Below, piece by piece: positions 33,383 to 42,924 of a DNA stretch of 64,000 nt (position 1 is the stretch's first letter; every line of letters starts with the position of its first letter). The position numbers were made by a program, and so were the translations under genes. Source of the stretch: Algoriella xinjiangensis. GTDB taxonomy: Bacteria; Bacteroidota; Bacteroidia; Flavobacteriales; Weeksellaceae. The stretch covers positions 62,001-126,000 of the forward strand of contig NZ_FOUZ01000012.1 in the NCBI RefSeq assembly GCF_900115015.1. Direction: 5' to 3'. The notes below the pieces were generated by a model, which was not told where the DNA came from, made no database searches, and worked only from the letters and a program-made list of their open reading frames with translations.

Positions 33383-34141
33383 GTGACCACAGATTTACAA
33401 ATACAAGTCATTTATCCAGACAAAGATCTTTCAGATTTTGTCGAAAGTTTTTGGATGCTCGCGAACAGTTCTAATACAGATAAAGATATTTCTACTTTAC
33501 CAGATGGCAGGGTTGATATAATTTTTTCTTACTCAGATACGGAACCATTTAATGCGATGTTGATGGATTTAGATCGAAATTGTTCTTCCGTGATTTTCAC
33601 AGCAAGGACTTTCAGCTTTGCTGTCAGTTTTAAACTTTTAGCTGTCGAATACATTTTAGATACTTCCATTGCTAATCAAGGAAATCTTCCAGTTTTCTTG
33701 CCAAATAACTTTTGGGATATTAAACAAAGTGATCTCAATCCTTTCGAAACCTTTGTTAAAAAAATTTCTGAACAAATTAAAAGCATACTACAGCATAAGA
33801 AAATAGAAAGTAGAAAAAAGAAACTTTTTGATCTTATCTACAGTTCCAATGGAGCAATGACAGTAAAAGATTTATCCGATAAATCGAATTGGTCAAGTCG
33901 TGAAATCAATCGTTATTTTCATAAATATATAGGTATATCCTTAAAAGAATATTGTACTATCCTACGTTTTCAATCCTCTTTACCTGACATTAAAAAAGGA
34001 AAACTTTATCCTGAACAGAACTTTAGCGATCAAGCTCATTTCATTAAAGCAGTCAAAAAACATTCAGGTTTAACCCCAAAAGAATTAAACAAAAATGAAA
34101 ATGACCGATTTGTACAATTTTTAATTTTACCCAAGAAGTAA
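33383..34141 (+). CDS. AraC family transcriptional regulator
   Basis: The 252 residues begin at GTG 33383. The N-terminal half (about 1-140) is the ligand-binding-like part of DUF6597-type regulators (LSDFVESFWML and LPDGRVDIIFSYSD). The C-terminal half has two HTH motifs (MTVKDLSDKSNWSSREINRY and the second around FSDQAHFIKAVKKHSGLTPKE). It probably controls the monooxygenase that follows after 29 bases, perhaps also the divergent exporter (208 bases away). Confidence 0.87.
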   Translation: MTTDLQIQVIYPDKDLSDFVESFWMLANSSNTDKDISTLPDGRVDIIFSYSDTEPFNAMLMDLDRNCSSVIFTARTFSFAVSFKLLAVEYILDTSIANQGNLPVFLPNNFWDIKQSDLNPFETFVKKISEQIKSILQHKKIESRKKKLFDLIYSSNGAMTVKDLSDKSNWSSREINRYFHKYIGISLKEYCTILRFQSSLPDIKKGKLYPEQNFSDQAHFIKAVKKHSGLTPKELNKNENDRFVQFLILPKK

Positions 34142-34170
34142 TTTTGTGCTGTTATTAAAAACAACATAAA

Positions 34171-35346
34171 ATGAAAATAATCGAAAATAAACAAATAGCC
34201 ATCGTTGGCGGAGGTCCAGGAGGATTAACATTAGCAAGACTCTTGCAATTAAAAGGTGTAAATGTAAAATTATACGAAAGAGATCTCAATAAAAACTCAC
34301 GTGTTATTGGCTCACCATTAGATATGCATGAAGAATCAGGATTGGCAGCTATCAGAGCAGCAAACTTACTAGAAGCATTCAAAAAAAACTATCGTCCAGG
34401 AGCAGATAGAATGGTTATCGCGAATGAACATGCAGAAATCGTGTACAGCGATCATGATTCAAAACCAGAGGAAGATTTCGGAAATGAACATTTCCGTCCA
34501 GAAATTGATCGTCAAGCGCTCCGAAACTTGTTTTTAGATGTATTGCAAACCGAAACCGTCGTTTGGGACAGTCATTTTATCTCCATGGAAAAACAAAATG
34601 ACGGTTGGTTATTGAAATTCAAAAATGGGACTACTGCATATGCCGATCTTGTGATTGCGGCTGATGGTGTTAACTCTAAAATAAGACCTTATTTAACTGA
34701 TATTAAAGCATTCTATTCAGGCATAACGATGCTAGAAGGAAATGTTAAAGGTGCAAAAGATAATGCTCCTATCATTGCTAAATTATTAAATGGCGGAAAA
34801 ATAATGGCATTCGGAAATGAAAAGAACTTATTACTAGGACAAAAAGAAAATGAAGAAATCGGATTCTATGCAAGCTTTAAAACTGATGAAAACTGGGCGA
34901 GTAACAGCGGATTGAATTTCAAAGACAATATAGAAATATTGAATTGGTTTAAAACAAAATATCCTGAATGGAATTCTATTTGGTATGAGCTTTTTGAAAA
35001 TACAACAGCTCCATTTATCCCTCGTCCAATCTATTGTATGCCAACAGATCAAACTTGGAAAACTATATCGAATCTAACCTTATTAGGAGATGCAGCTCAT
35101 GCAATGCCTCCTTTTGCAGGTGAAGGGGCTAATATGGCTATGTTGGATGCTTTAGAATTGAGTGAAAATCTATGCTCAGATAAATATGTAACATTATATG
35201 AGGCAATTTCGACTTATGAAATAAATATGCGCCACCGAACTGCAGTGATCGCGCAGGAGTCCTTACAGAATGGTGAATTAATGCATGCTGTTGATGCTTT
35301 GCAAAATATGATTAAAATGTTTACGATAGATTTTAAACAAGACTAA
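34171..35346 (+). CDS. TetX-like FAD-dependent monooxygenase
   Basis: The 391 residues form a class A flavoprotein monooxygenase with the dinucleotide motif IVGGGPGGLTLARLLQ (11-26), the ADP-ribose acid YERD at about 33-36, a DLVIAADGVNSKIRP block, and the FAD-binding GDAAHAMPPFAGEGANMAML near residue 307. The arrangement closely follows TetX (388 residues), which hydroxylates tetracyclines. Sequence is clearly divergent from TetX, so it may act on other aromatic compounds. It is under an AraC-type gene and lies near a mobile-element scar. Drug inactivation is a possibility and not shown. Confidence 0.85.
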   Translation: MKIIENKQIAIVGGGPGGLTLARLLQLKGVNVKLYERDLNKNSRVIGSPLDMHEESGLAAIRAANLLEAFKKNYRPGADRMVIANEHAEIVYSDHDSKPEEDFGNEHFRPEIDRQALRNLFLDVLQTETVVWDSHFISMEKQNDGWLLKFKNGTTAYADLVIAADGVNSKIRPYLTDIKAFYSGITMLEGNVKGAKDNAPIIAKLLNGGKIMAFGNEKNLLLGQKENEEIGFYASFKTDENWASNSGLNFKDNIEILNWFKTKYPEWNSIWYELFENTTAPFIPRPIYCMPTDQTWKTISNLTLLGDAAHAMPPFAGEGANMAMLDALELSENLCSDKYVTLYEAISTYEINMRHRTAVIAQESLQNGELMHAVDALQNMIKMFTIDFKQD

Positions 35347-35362
35347 ATTTATCAACTCATCT

Positions 35363-35406
35363 AAAAATTAAATGTGCAACACTAGAATGTTGCACATTTA
35401 ATTTTT
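35363..35406. terminator. Bidirectional terminator between TetX-like and MsrAB genes
   Basis: Perfect 17-bp stem (35365-35381 / 35388-35404) with a 6-base loop, flanked by A and T runs. Confidence 0.92.
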
Positions 35407-36493
35407 ATGATTTCTTATTCAACAACGAAATATATTTCTCATAGCCTTTTGCTTTCATTTCATCTTTCGGAATAAATTTTAACGAAGCACTATTTATACA
35501 ATATCTTAAACCACCTTTTTCTTTTGGACCATCATCAAAAACATGTCCCAAATGCGCATCACCAGTTTTACTTTTTACCTCTACTCTAGTCATTCCTTGC
35601 GAATTATCTGTAGTTTCTTTCACTAATTTCTCGCTAATTGGTTTAGAAAAACTTGGCCAACCACAACCTGCTTCAAATTTATCTGTCGAAATAAAAAGTG
35701 GTTCTCCAGTTGTAATATCAACATAAATACCTTCTCTAAATTCTTTATCATATTCATTGTCATAAGGTCTTTCTGTTGCGCCATTTTGCGTTACATCATA
35801 TTGCGTTTTGGTAAGTTCTTTTTTTAATGTTTGCTGATCTTTCTTTTTAAAATCATTTGCTTTTGGAGGATTTGCATTTTTTGCCATATCAAATAAACCT
35901 GGTTCTATATGACAATATCCACCAGGATTTTTATCTAAATAATTTTGATGATACGTTTCGGCATCATAAAATTTACGAAGCGGCTCGCATTCGACCACAA
36001 TTTTTTGTGAATAATTTTTAGAAAGTTCTTTTATTTTTTCTCGAATCAGTTTTTCATCATTTTTATCTGCATAAAAAATTCCTGATCTGTATTGAGTTCC
36101 TTTATCATTTCCTTGCTGATTAAGACTTGTTGGATCGATTGTTTTAAAATAAAGATCAACCAAAAGACCAAGGTCAACAATTTCGGGATCATACGTTACT
36201 TTTACGGTTTCTGCAGCACCCGTATTTCCTGTAGAAACTTGTTCGTAAGTTGGATTATCAAAATTTCCGTTGGCATAACCAACTTCTGTCGCAGTAACAC
36301 CACGCACTTGTTTAAAAAAATGTTCTGTTCCCCAAAAACAACCACCCGCAAAATAAATAACATTTTGTTTGTCGTTTATTTCATTTTCAGTGATTTTACT
36401 CGTTAATGGTTTCTCTTTTTTTGAAAAAACATCCATTTTTGCTAAAAGTAAACCACAAACAGCCAAAGCTGCAATAATTATAATATTTTTCAT
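35405..36493 (-). CDS. msrAB: Bifunctional methionine sulfoxide reductase MsrAB
   Basis: The 362 residues start with a hydrophobic export signal or anchor ([20 protein letters not shown]). MsrA follows with the catalytic motif GGCFWGTEH (C52), then MsrB with the zinc-type GCGWPSF and the catalytic [11 protein letters not shown] (C332). MsrA reduces the S- and MsrB the R-sulfoxide of methionine. The fusion with a signal indicates repair of envelope proteins. The gene is monocistronic. Confidence 0.95.
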   Translation of the reverse strand: MKNIIIIAALAVCGLLLAKMDVFSKKEKPLTSKITENEINDKQNVIYFAGGCFWGTEHFFKQVRGVTATEVGYANGNFDNPTYEQVSTGNTGAAETVKVTYDPEIVDLGLLVDLYFKTIDPTSLNQQGNDKGTQYRSGIFYADKNDEKLIREKIKELSKNYSQKIVVECEPLRKFYDAETYHQNYLDKNPGGYCHIEPGLFDMAKNANPPKANDFKKKDQQTLKKELTKTQYDVTQNGATERPYDNEYDKEFREGIYVDITTGEPLFISTDKFEAGCGWPSFSKPISEKLVKETTDNSQGMTRVEVKSKTGDAHLGHVFDDGPKEKGGLRYCINSASLKFIPKDEMKAKGYEKYISLLNKKS

Positions 36494-36629
36494 GATAATG
36501 AAGTTTAATGAAATAATTTAAATCTAAAATCAACATATTCTCTTCAATTTTCTAGACATAAATTACTCAATAACAATCGCATTAATTATACCACAAACTT
36601 CTTTTCTAAAACTATTTTTTTGGGTTATT

Positions 36630-37370
36630 TTAGTTATTCTTATCTACTCCTTCATTCACTGTTTTATTCATTTCATTTAACTCTGCTCTCATTTCTTTAA
36701 ACGTGACAATTTTTCCTTTTGTTGGTAAAGTAATCTGAAGATTTTCTTTCAAAATCTCTAGTTGATTTATCTTAAAAATTGTTTTAAAATAAGGCGTAAT
36801 TACTTCTGCTTGTAAAATAAAACCTGGTAAATTAGCTAAATTATAAGGTCCATCTTTGTATTTTATTTCTGGAGAATACCAAGCTGTAAACTCATTCCCT
36901 TCTGTATCTTTTCCAATTGCTTTTATAACATTATAGCCATTAATAACAGATTTTTCTTTGGTTAATTTCCACTGATAATCTGGTAAATTTTCTTTAACTA
37001 AATAAGTTTTTACATTAATATCAAATTGCTTGTAATATTCGTTTTTCGAAAAATCTTTGTACAATGGATTTTTCTCCGAAGATAAAATTTCTTGTACAAC
37101 CATATTTGATTGATCTTGCGCATTATTTAATTTTACATCAGGCTTAAAAACTGATAAAACATTGTTACTTTCTAAAATAAAATCGACGAACACACCTCTA
37201 TCAATTGCACTTTTAAAAATTGGCTGCAAATCTTTCGGAAACATATCTTTTGATTGTTCATAATCAAAAATAAATTCTGCTTTATAAATTGCTCTTATAC
37301 TTTCTTTTTCTGATTGTGCCGAAAGATTAGTTCCTAAAAATAAGGCCAACATTAAGATTATATTTTTCAT
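36630..37370 (-). CDS. GLPGLI family protein
   Basis: The product is exported: signal peptide MKNIILMLALFLGTNLSA from ATG 37370 (an in-frame ATG at 37388 gives MKKMDK before it). The 246-residue body contains AWYSPEIKYKDGPYNLANLPGFILQAE, the block that names the GLPGLI family, at about 165-190. Family members are secreted or periplasmic Bacteroidota proteins of unknown function often beside carboxypeptidase-like proteins. The next gene upstream is 6 bases from the longer start. Confidence 0.88.
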   Translation of the reverse strand: MKNIILMLALFLGTNLSAQSEKESIRAIYKAEFIFDYEQSKDMFPKDLQPIFKSAIDRGVFVDFILESNNVLSVFKPDVKLNNAQDQSNMVVQEILSSEKNPLYKDFSKNEYYKQFDINVKTYLVKENLPDYQWKLTKEKSVINGYNVIKAIGKDTEGNEFTAWYSPEIKYKDGPYNLANLPGFILQAEVITPYFKTIFKINQLEILKENLQITLPTKGKIVTFKEMRAELNEMNKTVNEGVDKNN

Positions 37371-37394
37371 TTTATCCATTTTTTTCATTTTTAA

Positions 37395-38417
37395 TTAGTT
37401 AAAACTTCTGCGAATATCCATTTTTTCGTTTACGGATTTATTGTATTTTGGGAAAGGTTGAGGACTAAAATCTTTTACTTCGAGATTTATTTTTACATTA
37501 ACATTATGGTCACTTTTATCATTTTCTTTATAATCTGTACTCCAAGTTCGCATTAATTCTTTCAAAATATACTTTCCCTGATAAGGTCTATACTTGTAAT
37601 AAGTATTTACAAAATTTACTGTTTGTTTTTCCTTATTAAATTCCAAATTTTCACCATCAATTATAAATTCAACTACAGCATAGGAATCTTTTGCAATTAA
37701 AAACCTATGATAAACATTATTAAATAAATAAAATTCGTACATCAATTCATTTCCATACTTTGTTAAATTTACGTTTGAAGAAGAATAATAACTATTATTT
37801 TTCAAATAATTAATTATCATATTTTTCAAACTTATATCTCCTAAAAGCGGCTTTAGAGTGATAGAGTAACCATAATTTGGTTCATTAACAATCCTATGAT
37901 TTACAGTATTATTTGAATGTATTTTTAAATTATTTTTTTTGAACCTTAGCTGTAAATCAAGATCAATAAAATCTCTTTTAGTTGAATCAACAATTTCATC
38001 TAATTTAAAATTTACTTTATAAAAATGCTCTTCTGTATTGAAGTTTTTATCATAATTATCAATTACTTTTTGTAGAATATCTTCAGCTTTTAAGTTTGTT
38101 ACAAAAGCTTCCTTTAACTCAATTTCAGTTACTTTTTCAAGCTTTATATTGAGATTAGATTTTAAATCAGAAACTTTAATAACCGCATTTTGATAATCTT
38201 TTTTAGCAACAATTAATTCATCTGTAGAATTCACATTTTCTAAATCAATCGTAGCTTTTCCTTCATTATCTGAAACAAAGCTTTTTGTAGAATTCTTGAA
38301 ATAAATATCCGCATCATCAAGCGAAAAATTTGTTTCGAAATCCGAAATATTTAAATTAATAATTTGTGCATTTACAGTAAATACCAAAAGTGTAAAGAAG
38401 TAAATTAGTTTATTCAT
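37395..38417 (-). CDS. Exported protein with carboxypeptidase-like regulatory domain, partner of GLPGLI
   Basis: The 340 residues start with a signal peptide (MNKLIYFFTLLVFTVNA). Residues about 20-95 form a small beta-sandwich (ISDFETNFSLDDADIYFKNS and SDNEGKATIDL) typical of CarboxypepD_reg or DUF4488-like modules. The remainder holds YDKNFNTEEHFYKVNFKLDE and DYKENDKSDHNV stretches of a large uncharacterised domain. It is just upstream of the GLPGLI gene in an apparent operon. Envelope remodelling or regulator recruitment is plausible, but not shown. Confidence 0.75.
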   Translation of the reverse strand: MNKLIYFFTLLVFTVNAQIINLNISDFETNFSLDDADIYFKNSTKSFVSDNEGKATIDLENVNSTDELIVAKKDYQNAVIKVSDLKSNLNIKLEKVTEIELKEAFVTNLKAEDILQKVIDNYDKNFNTEEHFYKVNFKLDEIVDSTKRDFIDLDLQLRFKKNNLKIHSNNTVNHRIVNEPNYGYSITLKPLLGDISLKNMIINYLKNNSYYSSSNVNLTKYGNELMYEFYLFNNVYHRFLIAKDSYAVVEFIIDGENLEFNKEKQTVNFVNTYYKYRPYQGKYILKELMRTWSTDYKENDKSDHNVNVKINLEVKDFSPQPFPKYNKSVNEKMDIRRSFN

Positions 38418-38498
38418 ATTTTATACAATACTATATATGGTTAAATATATAAAATCACCTACATTATTGTTCTTAAGCAAATTATAAACTTTAGTTAA

Positions 38499-38531
38499 AA
38501 AAAATCCTTTGCCAAAGACAAAGGATTTTCA
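38499..38531 (-). terminator. Terminator of the amino acid permease gene
   Basis: Stem AAAATCCTTTG (38501-38511) / CAAAGGATTTT (38519-38529). Confidence 0.85.
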
Positions 38532-38551
38532 AAACTCAAAATTATGATTTC

Positions 38552-39991
38552 TCAATCATCAACTTTACTATGTTTTTTTCCGTAGAAAAAGTAAATGCAA
38601 ACTCCTATTATTAGCCAAATAATTAATCGATACCAACTTTCCATTGTAAGTGATGTCATTAAATAAACACATACAATAACTCCTAAAATTGGAACAAGTG
38701 GAACAAATGGAACTTTAAATTTACGTTCGGCATTTGGCATTTTTTTACGCATCACAATAATTCCAATACAAACTAATGTAAAAGCAAATAAGGTTCCGAT
38801 GCTTACCATGTGACCTAAATCTTTGATGGGAACAAATCCTGCAAAAATGCTTACAAAAACAAGAAAAAACAGATTGGTTTTCCAAGGTGTGAAGAATTTT
38901 TTGTGTACATCAGAAAAAAACGAAGGCAACAAACCATCTTTGCTCATTGTATAAAAAACACGACTTTGTCCTAATAACATGACTAATATTACGGATGTAT
39001 AACCCGCTATAATTGCCATAATCAATCCGGTTTGTAGAAAATCATAACCTGTGACTTTAAATGCAGTTGCAGCTGGCGAAGCATCATTCTTGAAAATAGA
39101 ATAAGGCACTAAACCCGTCATTACAAAAGAAAAAAGCACATATAATATGGTACAAACCACAAGCGAACCTAATATACCAATTGGCATTCCTTTTTGTGGA
39201 TTTTTAGCTTCTTGTGCTGCTGTTGATACGGCATCAAAACCTACAAATGCAAAAAAGACCAATGCCGCACCTGCAGCTATACCAGACATTCCTCCAAATT
39301 CTGCAATTTTTTCTCCTGTTACAAGATCTGTATGTTCGGGAATATATTTTGGAATAAATGGTACATGATTTTCTGGCGTAATATGTTGCCAACCAATGAT
39401 GATAAACACAATAACAACACTTACTTTTAGAATAACTAAAATATTGTTAACTGCGGCTGATTCTTTGGTTCCTCTAATTAAAACTAATGATAATAAGCAA
39501 ACAATAAATATTGCGGGTAAATTTACAATACCGCCATCTGCAGGCGCATGTAATAATTCTGTAGGCAGAAAAATATTAAATTGTTGCAATAATTTATCTA
39601 AATATGCCGACCAACTTACACTTACGGTTGCTGCTGCCAAAGCATATTCTAGCACCAAATCCCAACCAATAATCCAAGCAATAAATTCGCCCATTGTTGC
39701 GTACGAATAGGTATAAGCGCTACCTGCGACAGGTATCATTGATGCAAATTCGGCGTAACATAATCCTGCAAAAGCACAACCAACAGCCGCTAATATAAAT
39801 GATAAAGTTACCGCATTACCTGCATGATCTGCTGCAGCAATTCCTGTTAATGAAAATAATCCTGCGCCAATAATTGCTCCAATTCCTAAAGCAACTAACG
39901 CGCCTGATGACAAAGATCTTTTTAAACCGCCTTCGGTTTCTTCGGATTCTTTCATCAATTTTGCTAATGGCTTAACCTTCCAAATCGACAT
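38552..39991 (-). CDS. APC family amino acid permease
   Basis: The 479-residue protein has about 12 membrane segments. The N-terminal GIGAIIGAGLFSLTG (about 37-51) is the substrate-binding loop of APC transporters, followed by FAGLCYAEFASMIPVAGSAY. The pattern is close to cationic amino acid transporters (CAT) of Bacteroidota. Substrate is a neutral or basic amino acid; which one is not visible. It is monocistronic with its own terminator. Confidence 0.9.
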   Translation of the reverse strand: MSIWKVKPLAKLMKESEETEGGLKRSLSSGALVALGIGAIIGAGLFSLTGIAAADHAGNAVTLSFILAAVGCAFAGLCYAEFASMIPVAGSAYTYSYATMGEFIAWIIGWDLVLEYALAAATVSVSWSAYLDKLLQQFNIFLPTELLHAPADGGIVNLPAIFIVCLLSLVLIRGTKESAAVNNILVILKVSVVIVFIIIGWQHITPENHVPFIPKYIPEHTDLVTGEKIAEFGGMSGIAAGAALVFFAFVGFDAVSTAAQEAKNPQKGMPIGILGSLVVCTILYVLFSFVMTGLVPYSIFKNDASPAATAFKVTGYDFLQTGLIMAIIAGYTSVILVMLLGQSRVFYTMSKDGLLPSFFSDVHKKFFTPWKTNLFFLVFVSIFAGFVPIKDLGHMVSIGTLFAFTLVCIGIIVMRKKMPNAERKFKVPFVPLVPILGVIVCVYLMTSLTMESWYRLIIWLIIGVCIYFFYGKKHSKVDD

Positions 39992-40250
39992 AAAAGTGTA
40001 TGTATTAAAATATATCTGAAAGTATAATCTTTTGAAGTTTTTGGATGTAATTAAAAAAATAAAAACGTGTAATTTTAAATATCTTTTTAATTAAAACCGA
40101 AATCTTTACGAATCTTCTATTTCATCATTGTTAATAGAAAAAATTATTATTGAATAAATAAAAAACACATTGTATAAACGCAATAAATAAGTTGATTAAG
40201 TTGTCTTTATTAAAACAATTTTATTCAACTTATTAAAAATGTAAAACAAA
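39992..40250. other. AT-rich interval upstream of the permease
   Basis: About 260 bases without an ORF. Only a terminator at the left side of fabV is recognised. Confidence 0.4.
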
Positions 40251-40278
40251 AAAACCTCGACAAAAATCGAGGTTTTAA
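40251..40278 (-). terminator. Terminator of fabV
   Basis: Stem AAAACCTCGA (40251-40260) / TCGAGGTTTT (40267-40276). Confidence 0.85.
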
Positions 40279-40301
40279 AATTTATATGATTTTATAAAAA
40301 T

Positions 40302-41501
40302 CTATGAAATACTTGGTACAGTTACCAATTCGTTTGTATCAGCTTCGTAATCGATGTTATCGTAGTTAAATCCAAATAATTGGAAAAACTCGTTACGGTA
40401 ACCTTCGATATCAGAAATTTCGTTGATGTTTTCTGTCGTTACGATTTTCCATAAATCATCCACTTCTTTTTGTACATCTTCGCGCATTTCTAAATCGTCA
40501 ATTCTAATACGTCCATTTTCATCTAAAGGCACATTACCATCAGCTGTGTATAAACGATCTGTAAATAAACGTTGCATTTGCTCTATCGTACCTTCGTGAA
40601 TTCCTTTTGCTTTCATTACTTTATACAATAACGAAACATATAAAGGAACAACCGGAATTGCAGAGCTAGACTGCGTTACCAATGCTTTGTTTACCGAAAC
40701 ATAACTAACTCCATTTAAATCTGCTAATAGATTATTGATAACTGGAACAGTATTCTCTAAATCTATTTTAGCCATACCAATTGCACCATCTTTGTAAATA
40801 CGGTGTGTTAATTCTGGTCCGATATACGAATAAGCAACCGTTTTAACACCTTCTGCTAAAACACCCGCTTCTTTTAAATCTTCCATCCAAAATTTCCAAT
40901 CTTCACCACCCATTACTGCAATTGTGTTATCAATTTCTTCTTGAGATTCGATTGGATTGATTGTTATATCTGTAACATTTGCTGTATGAAAATCTACTGT
41001 TTTATTTGTAAAAGGCTCTCCAATAGGCTTAAGTACCGATGTATAAACAACACCTGTTTTTGGATGAGTACGACGAGGCGAAGCCAAACTATAAACAACT
41101 AAATCTACTTGACCTAAGTCTTTTTTGATTAACTCGATTGTTTGTTTTTTGATTTCGTCAGAAAAAGCATCACCATTAATACTCTTTGCATATAACCCAG
41201 CTTCTTGTGCTTCTTTCTCAAAAGCGGCTGTGTTATACCAACCTGCAGTTCCTGGTTTGTTAGGCGCAGCTGGTTTTTCGAAGAAAACTCCAACAGTTGC
41301 AGCGTTGTATCCAAAAGCCGCAGAAATACGTGACGAAAGACCGAAACCTGTCGATGCACCAATTACTAAAACTTTCTTAGGACCTTCTCCTGTTATATTT
41401 TTAGATTTTATGTACTCAATTTGATTGTGAACATTTTTTGCAGTTCCCTCAGGATGAGTCGTTATACAAATAAACCCTCTTGTTCTTGGTTGAATAATCA
41501 T
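40302..41501 (-). CDS. fabV: Enoyl-ACP / trans-2-enoyl-CoA reductase FabV
   Basis: The 399 residues are the single-chain FabV type: MIIQPRTRGFICITTHPEG at the N-terminus, GASTGFGLSSR as nucleotide-binding motif (about 48-58), and the Y-x8-K catalytic pair in YSYIGPELTHRIYKDG...AIGMAKIDLE. It reduces the enoyl double bond in fatty acid elongation with NADH. FabV is not inhibited by triclosan, so triclosan tolerance is expected if it is the main enoyl reductase. Confidence 0.95.
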   Translation of the reverse strand: MIIQPRTRGFICITTHPEGTAKNVHNQIEYIKSKNITGEGPKKVLVIGASTGFGLSSRISAAFGYNAATVGVFFEKPAAPNKPGTAGWYNTAAFEKEAQEAGLYAKSINGDAFSDEIKKQTIELIKKDLGQVDLVVYSLASPRRTHPKTGVVYTSVLKPIGEPFTNKTVDFHTANVTDITINPIESQEEIDNTIAVMGGEDWKFWMEDLKEAGVLAEGVKTVAYSYIGPELTHRIYKDGAIGMAKIDLENTVPVINNLLADLNGVSYVSVNKALVTQSSSAIPVVPLYVSLLYKVMKAKGIHEGTIEQMQRLFTDRLYTADGNVPLDENGRIRIDDLEMREDVQKEVDDLWKIVTTENINEISDIEGYRNEFFQLFGFNYDNIDYEADTNELVTVPSIS

Positions 41502-41662
41502 TTTTCTTTATTTAATCGCATAAAATTATAAATAATTTTCTAATTAAAACTAAACTTCTGGCTTGCTTCATATTTCTTTTCAAAAATATTTCTTTGAAAT
41601 AGAATAAATATTGATTAAATTTACATTAAATGAATTAATTTCACTCTCAAACCTAACCACCT

Positions 41663-42082
41663 ATGAAAGAAATTCACATTGGTTCTCTGATAAAAAAGAG
41701 AGTCGAAGAACTGAATATAGATATAAAACGGATTATATCTTTTTTCAAAATTTATTCAGAAAAAGACATACTGAATCAATATGCGAGTTCATCAATCCAA
41801 ACGGATGATTTACTAAAATGGTCAAAACTTTTAGAATATGACTTTTTTAGAATTTACACGCAGCATATTATACTTTATGCGCCAGTAGGAAAAGTAGACT
41901 CAACACTTTCTCCTAAAAGTACTTCTTTGCCTAATTACAGAAAAAATGTCTACACAAAAGAGATCATCGATTATGTGTTGGATTTATATACAAAAGAGAA
42001 TAAAAAAATTCAAGAAATTTCTGATGAATACAATATACCTAAAAATACTATCCATAATTGGATAAAAAAATACATTACTTAA
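41663..42082 (+). CDS. HTH protein, first gene of a two-gene cassette
   Basis: The 139 residues have an N-terminal part (about 1-85) with LIKKRVEELNIDIKRIISFF, typical of short regulatory proteins in Chryseobacterium-like genomes, and a C-terminal transposase-type HTH (EIIDYVLDLYTKENKKIQEI and NIPKNTIHNWIKKYI). No catalytic DDE residues exist. It is 19 bases before a second HTH protein, a pairing repeated in many Weeksellaceae genomes. The role is unknown: DNA binding is expected. Confidence 0.75.
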   Translation: MKEIHIGSLIKKRVEELNIDIKRIISFFKIYSEKDILNQYASSSIQTDDLLKWSKLLEYDFFRIYTQHIILYAPVGKVDSTLSPKSTSLPNYRKNVYTKEIIDYVLDLYTKENKKIQEISDEYNIPKNTIHNWIKKYIT

Positions 42083-42101
42083 CTACCTAACACACCTAAA
42101 A

Positions 42102-42404
42102 ATGGAAAAACCTAACTACCAAAAAATCTATCAAGACATTATTAACCGAAATTATCCTGATAAACAAAAGCAAACTGAAAAATTATTAAAAAAAGAAATG
42201 ACCGCTTTAAATGTCATCAAAATTTCGGAAATTTTAAATGTAAATGATACAACAGAAAATCAGAAACACAAATCGTACGATTTAAATTCTATTTTAGAAA
42301 TTCTGAATGTGCAGAAATTAAATAATTTTACCAACATACAAGTTTCTGAAAAATTTAGAATTAGCCGAAACACGGTTGCAAAATGGAAAAAAATTTACGG
42401 ATAA
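42102..42404 (+). CDS. HTH protein, second gene of the cassette
   Basis: The 100 residues start MEKPNYQKIYQDIINRNYP, followed by a C-terminal HTH with NNFTNIQVSEKFRISRNTVAKWKKIYG. The N-terminal third is a conserved helical domain. It resembles transposase-type HTHs but lacks a catalytic domain. It is cotranscribed with the preceding HTH gene and ends in the terminator at 42407-42439. Confidence 0.75.
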   Translation: MEKPNYQKIYQDIINRNYPDKQKQTEKLLKKEMTALNVIKISEILNVNDTTENQKHKSYDLNSILEILNVQKLNNFTNIQVSEKFRISRNTVAKWKKIYG

Positions 42405-42406
42405 AT

Positions 42407-42441
42407 AAAAAAGGCTTAGTTACAAACTAAGCCTTTTTTAT
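42407..42441. terminator. Bidirectional terminator after the HTH pair
   Basis: Stem of 14 bp (42407-42420 / 42426-42439), 5-base loop, A and T runs on both sides. Confidence 0.9.
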
Positions 42442-42758
42442 TATTTATTTTCTTTCGTTTTATCCTCTTCTATCGCTTTATGCACCAACAAAGTTGCAAA
42501 CGGAATAAATGCGTAAATCATGTAAAATATAAAATCTTCATCATCCCATTTATAAATTTTCTTAACTCTAAAAAGTAAAAGCAAGTAAACTGTAAACCAA
42601 AAACCATGAAAACATCCTGCAAAAGGCATTGGTAACACATAATCAAATTGATATTTTATTGGCATTGCAACCAAAAATAACAAAGCACAACTTATCGTTT
42701 CCCAGATACAAGCTACACTAAACCATTTTTTTAACTTTTCGTCAGAAATATTTATCAT
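42441..42758 (-). CDS. DUF3817 family small membrane protein
   Basis: The 105 residues have three membrane segments and the block WETISCALLFLVAMPIKY followed by PMPFAGCFHGFWFTVYLLLL, which is the DUF3817 signature. The function is unknown; several relatives are encoded near transporters. Acidic C-terminus (EEDKTKENK). Confidence 0.85.
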   Translation of the reverse strand: MINISDEKLKKWFSVACIWETISCALLFLVAMPIKYQFDYVLPMPFAGCFHGFWFTVYLLLLFRVKKIYKWDDEDFIFYMIYAFIPFATLLVHKAIEEDKTKENK

Positions 42759-42924
42759 GCTACAAATTTAGTTTTTTATTAAATTTATATGTATGATAAG
42801 AATTAGCAATTTTTAAGTTTATTTATAATAAAAATCGCTAACATTATTAGTATTTATGATAATTAGTTAACATAATTATCAATTAAATTTATTATTTTTG
42901 TAAAAATCAAAAACCAAATCATCA

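Noticed and set aside
41125-41424. 99-codon plus-strand ORF opposite fabV
   Set aside because: Antisense to a well-supported FabV frame.
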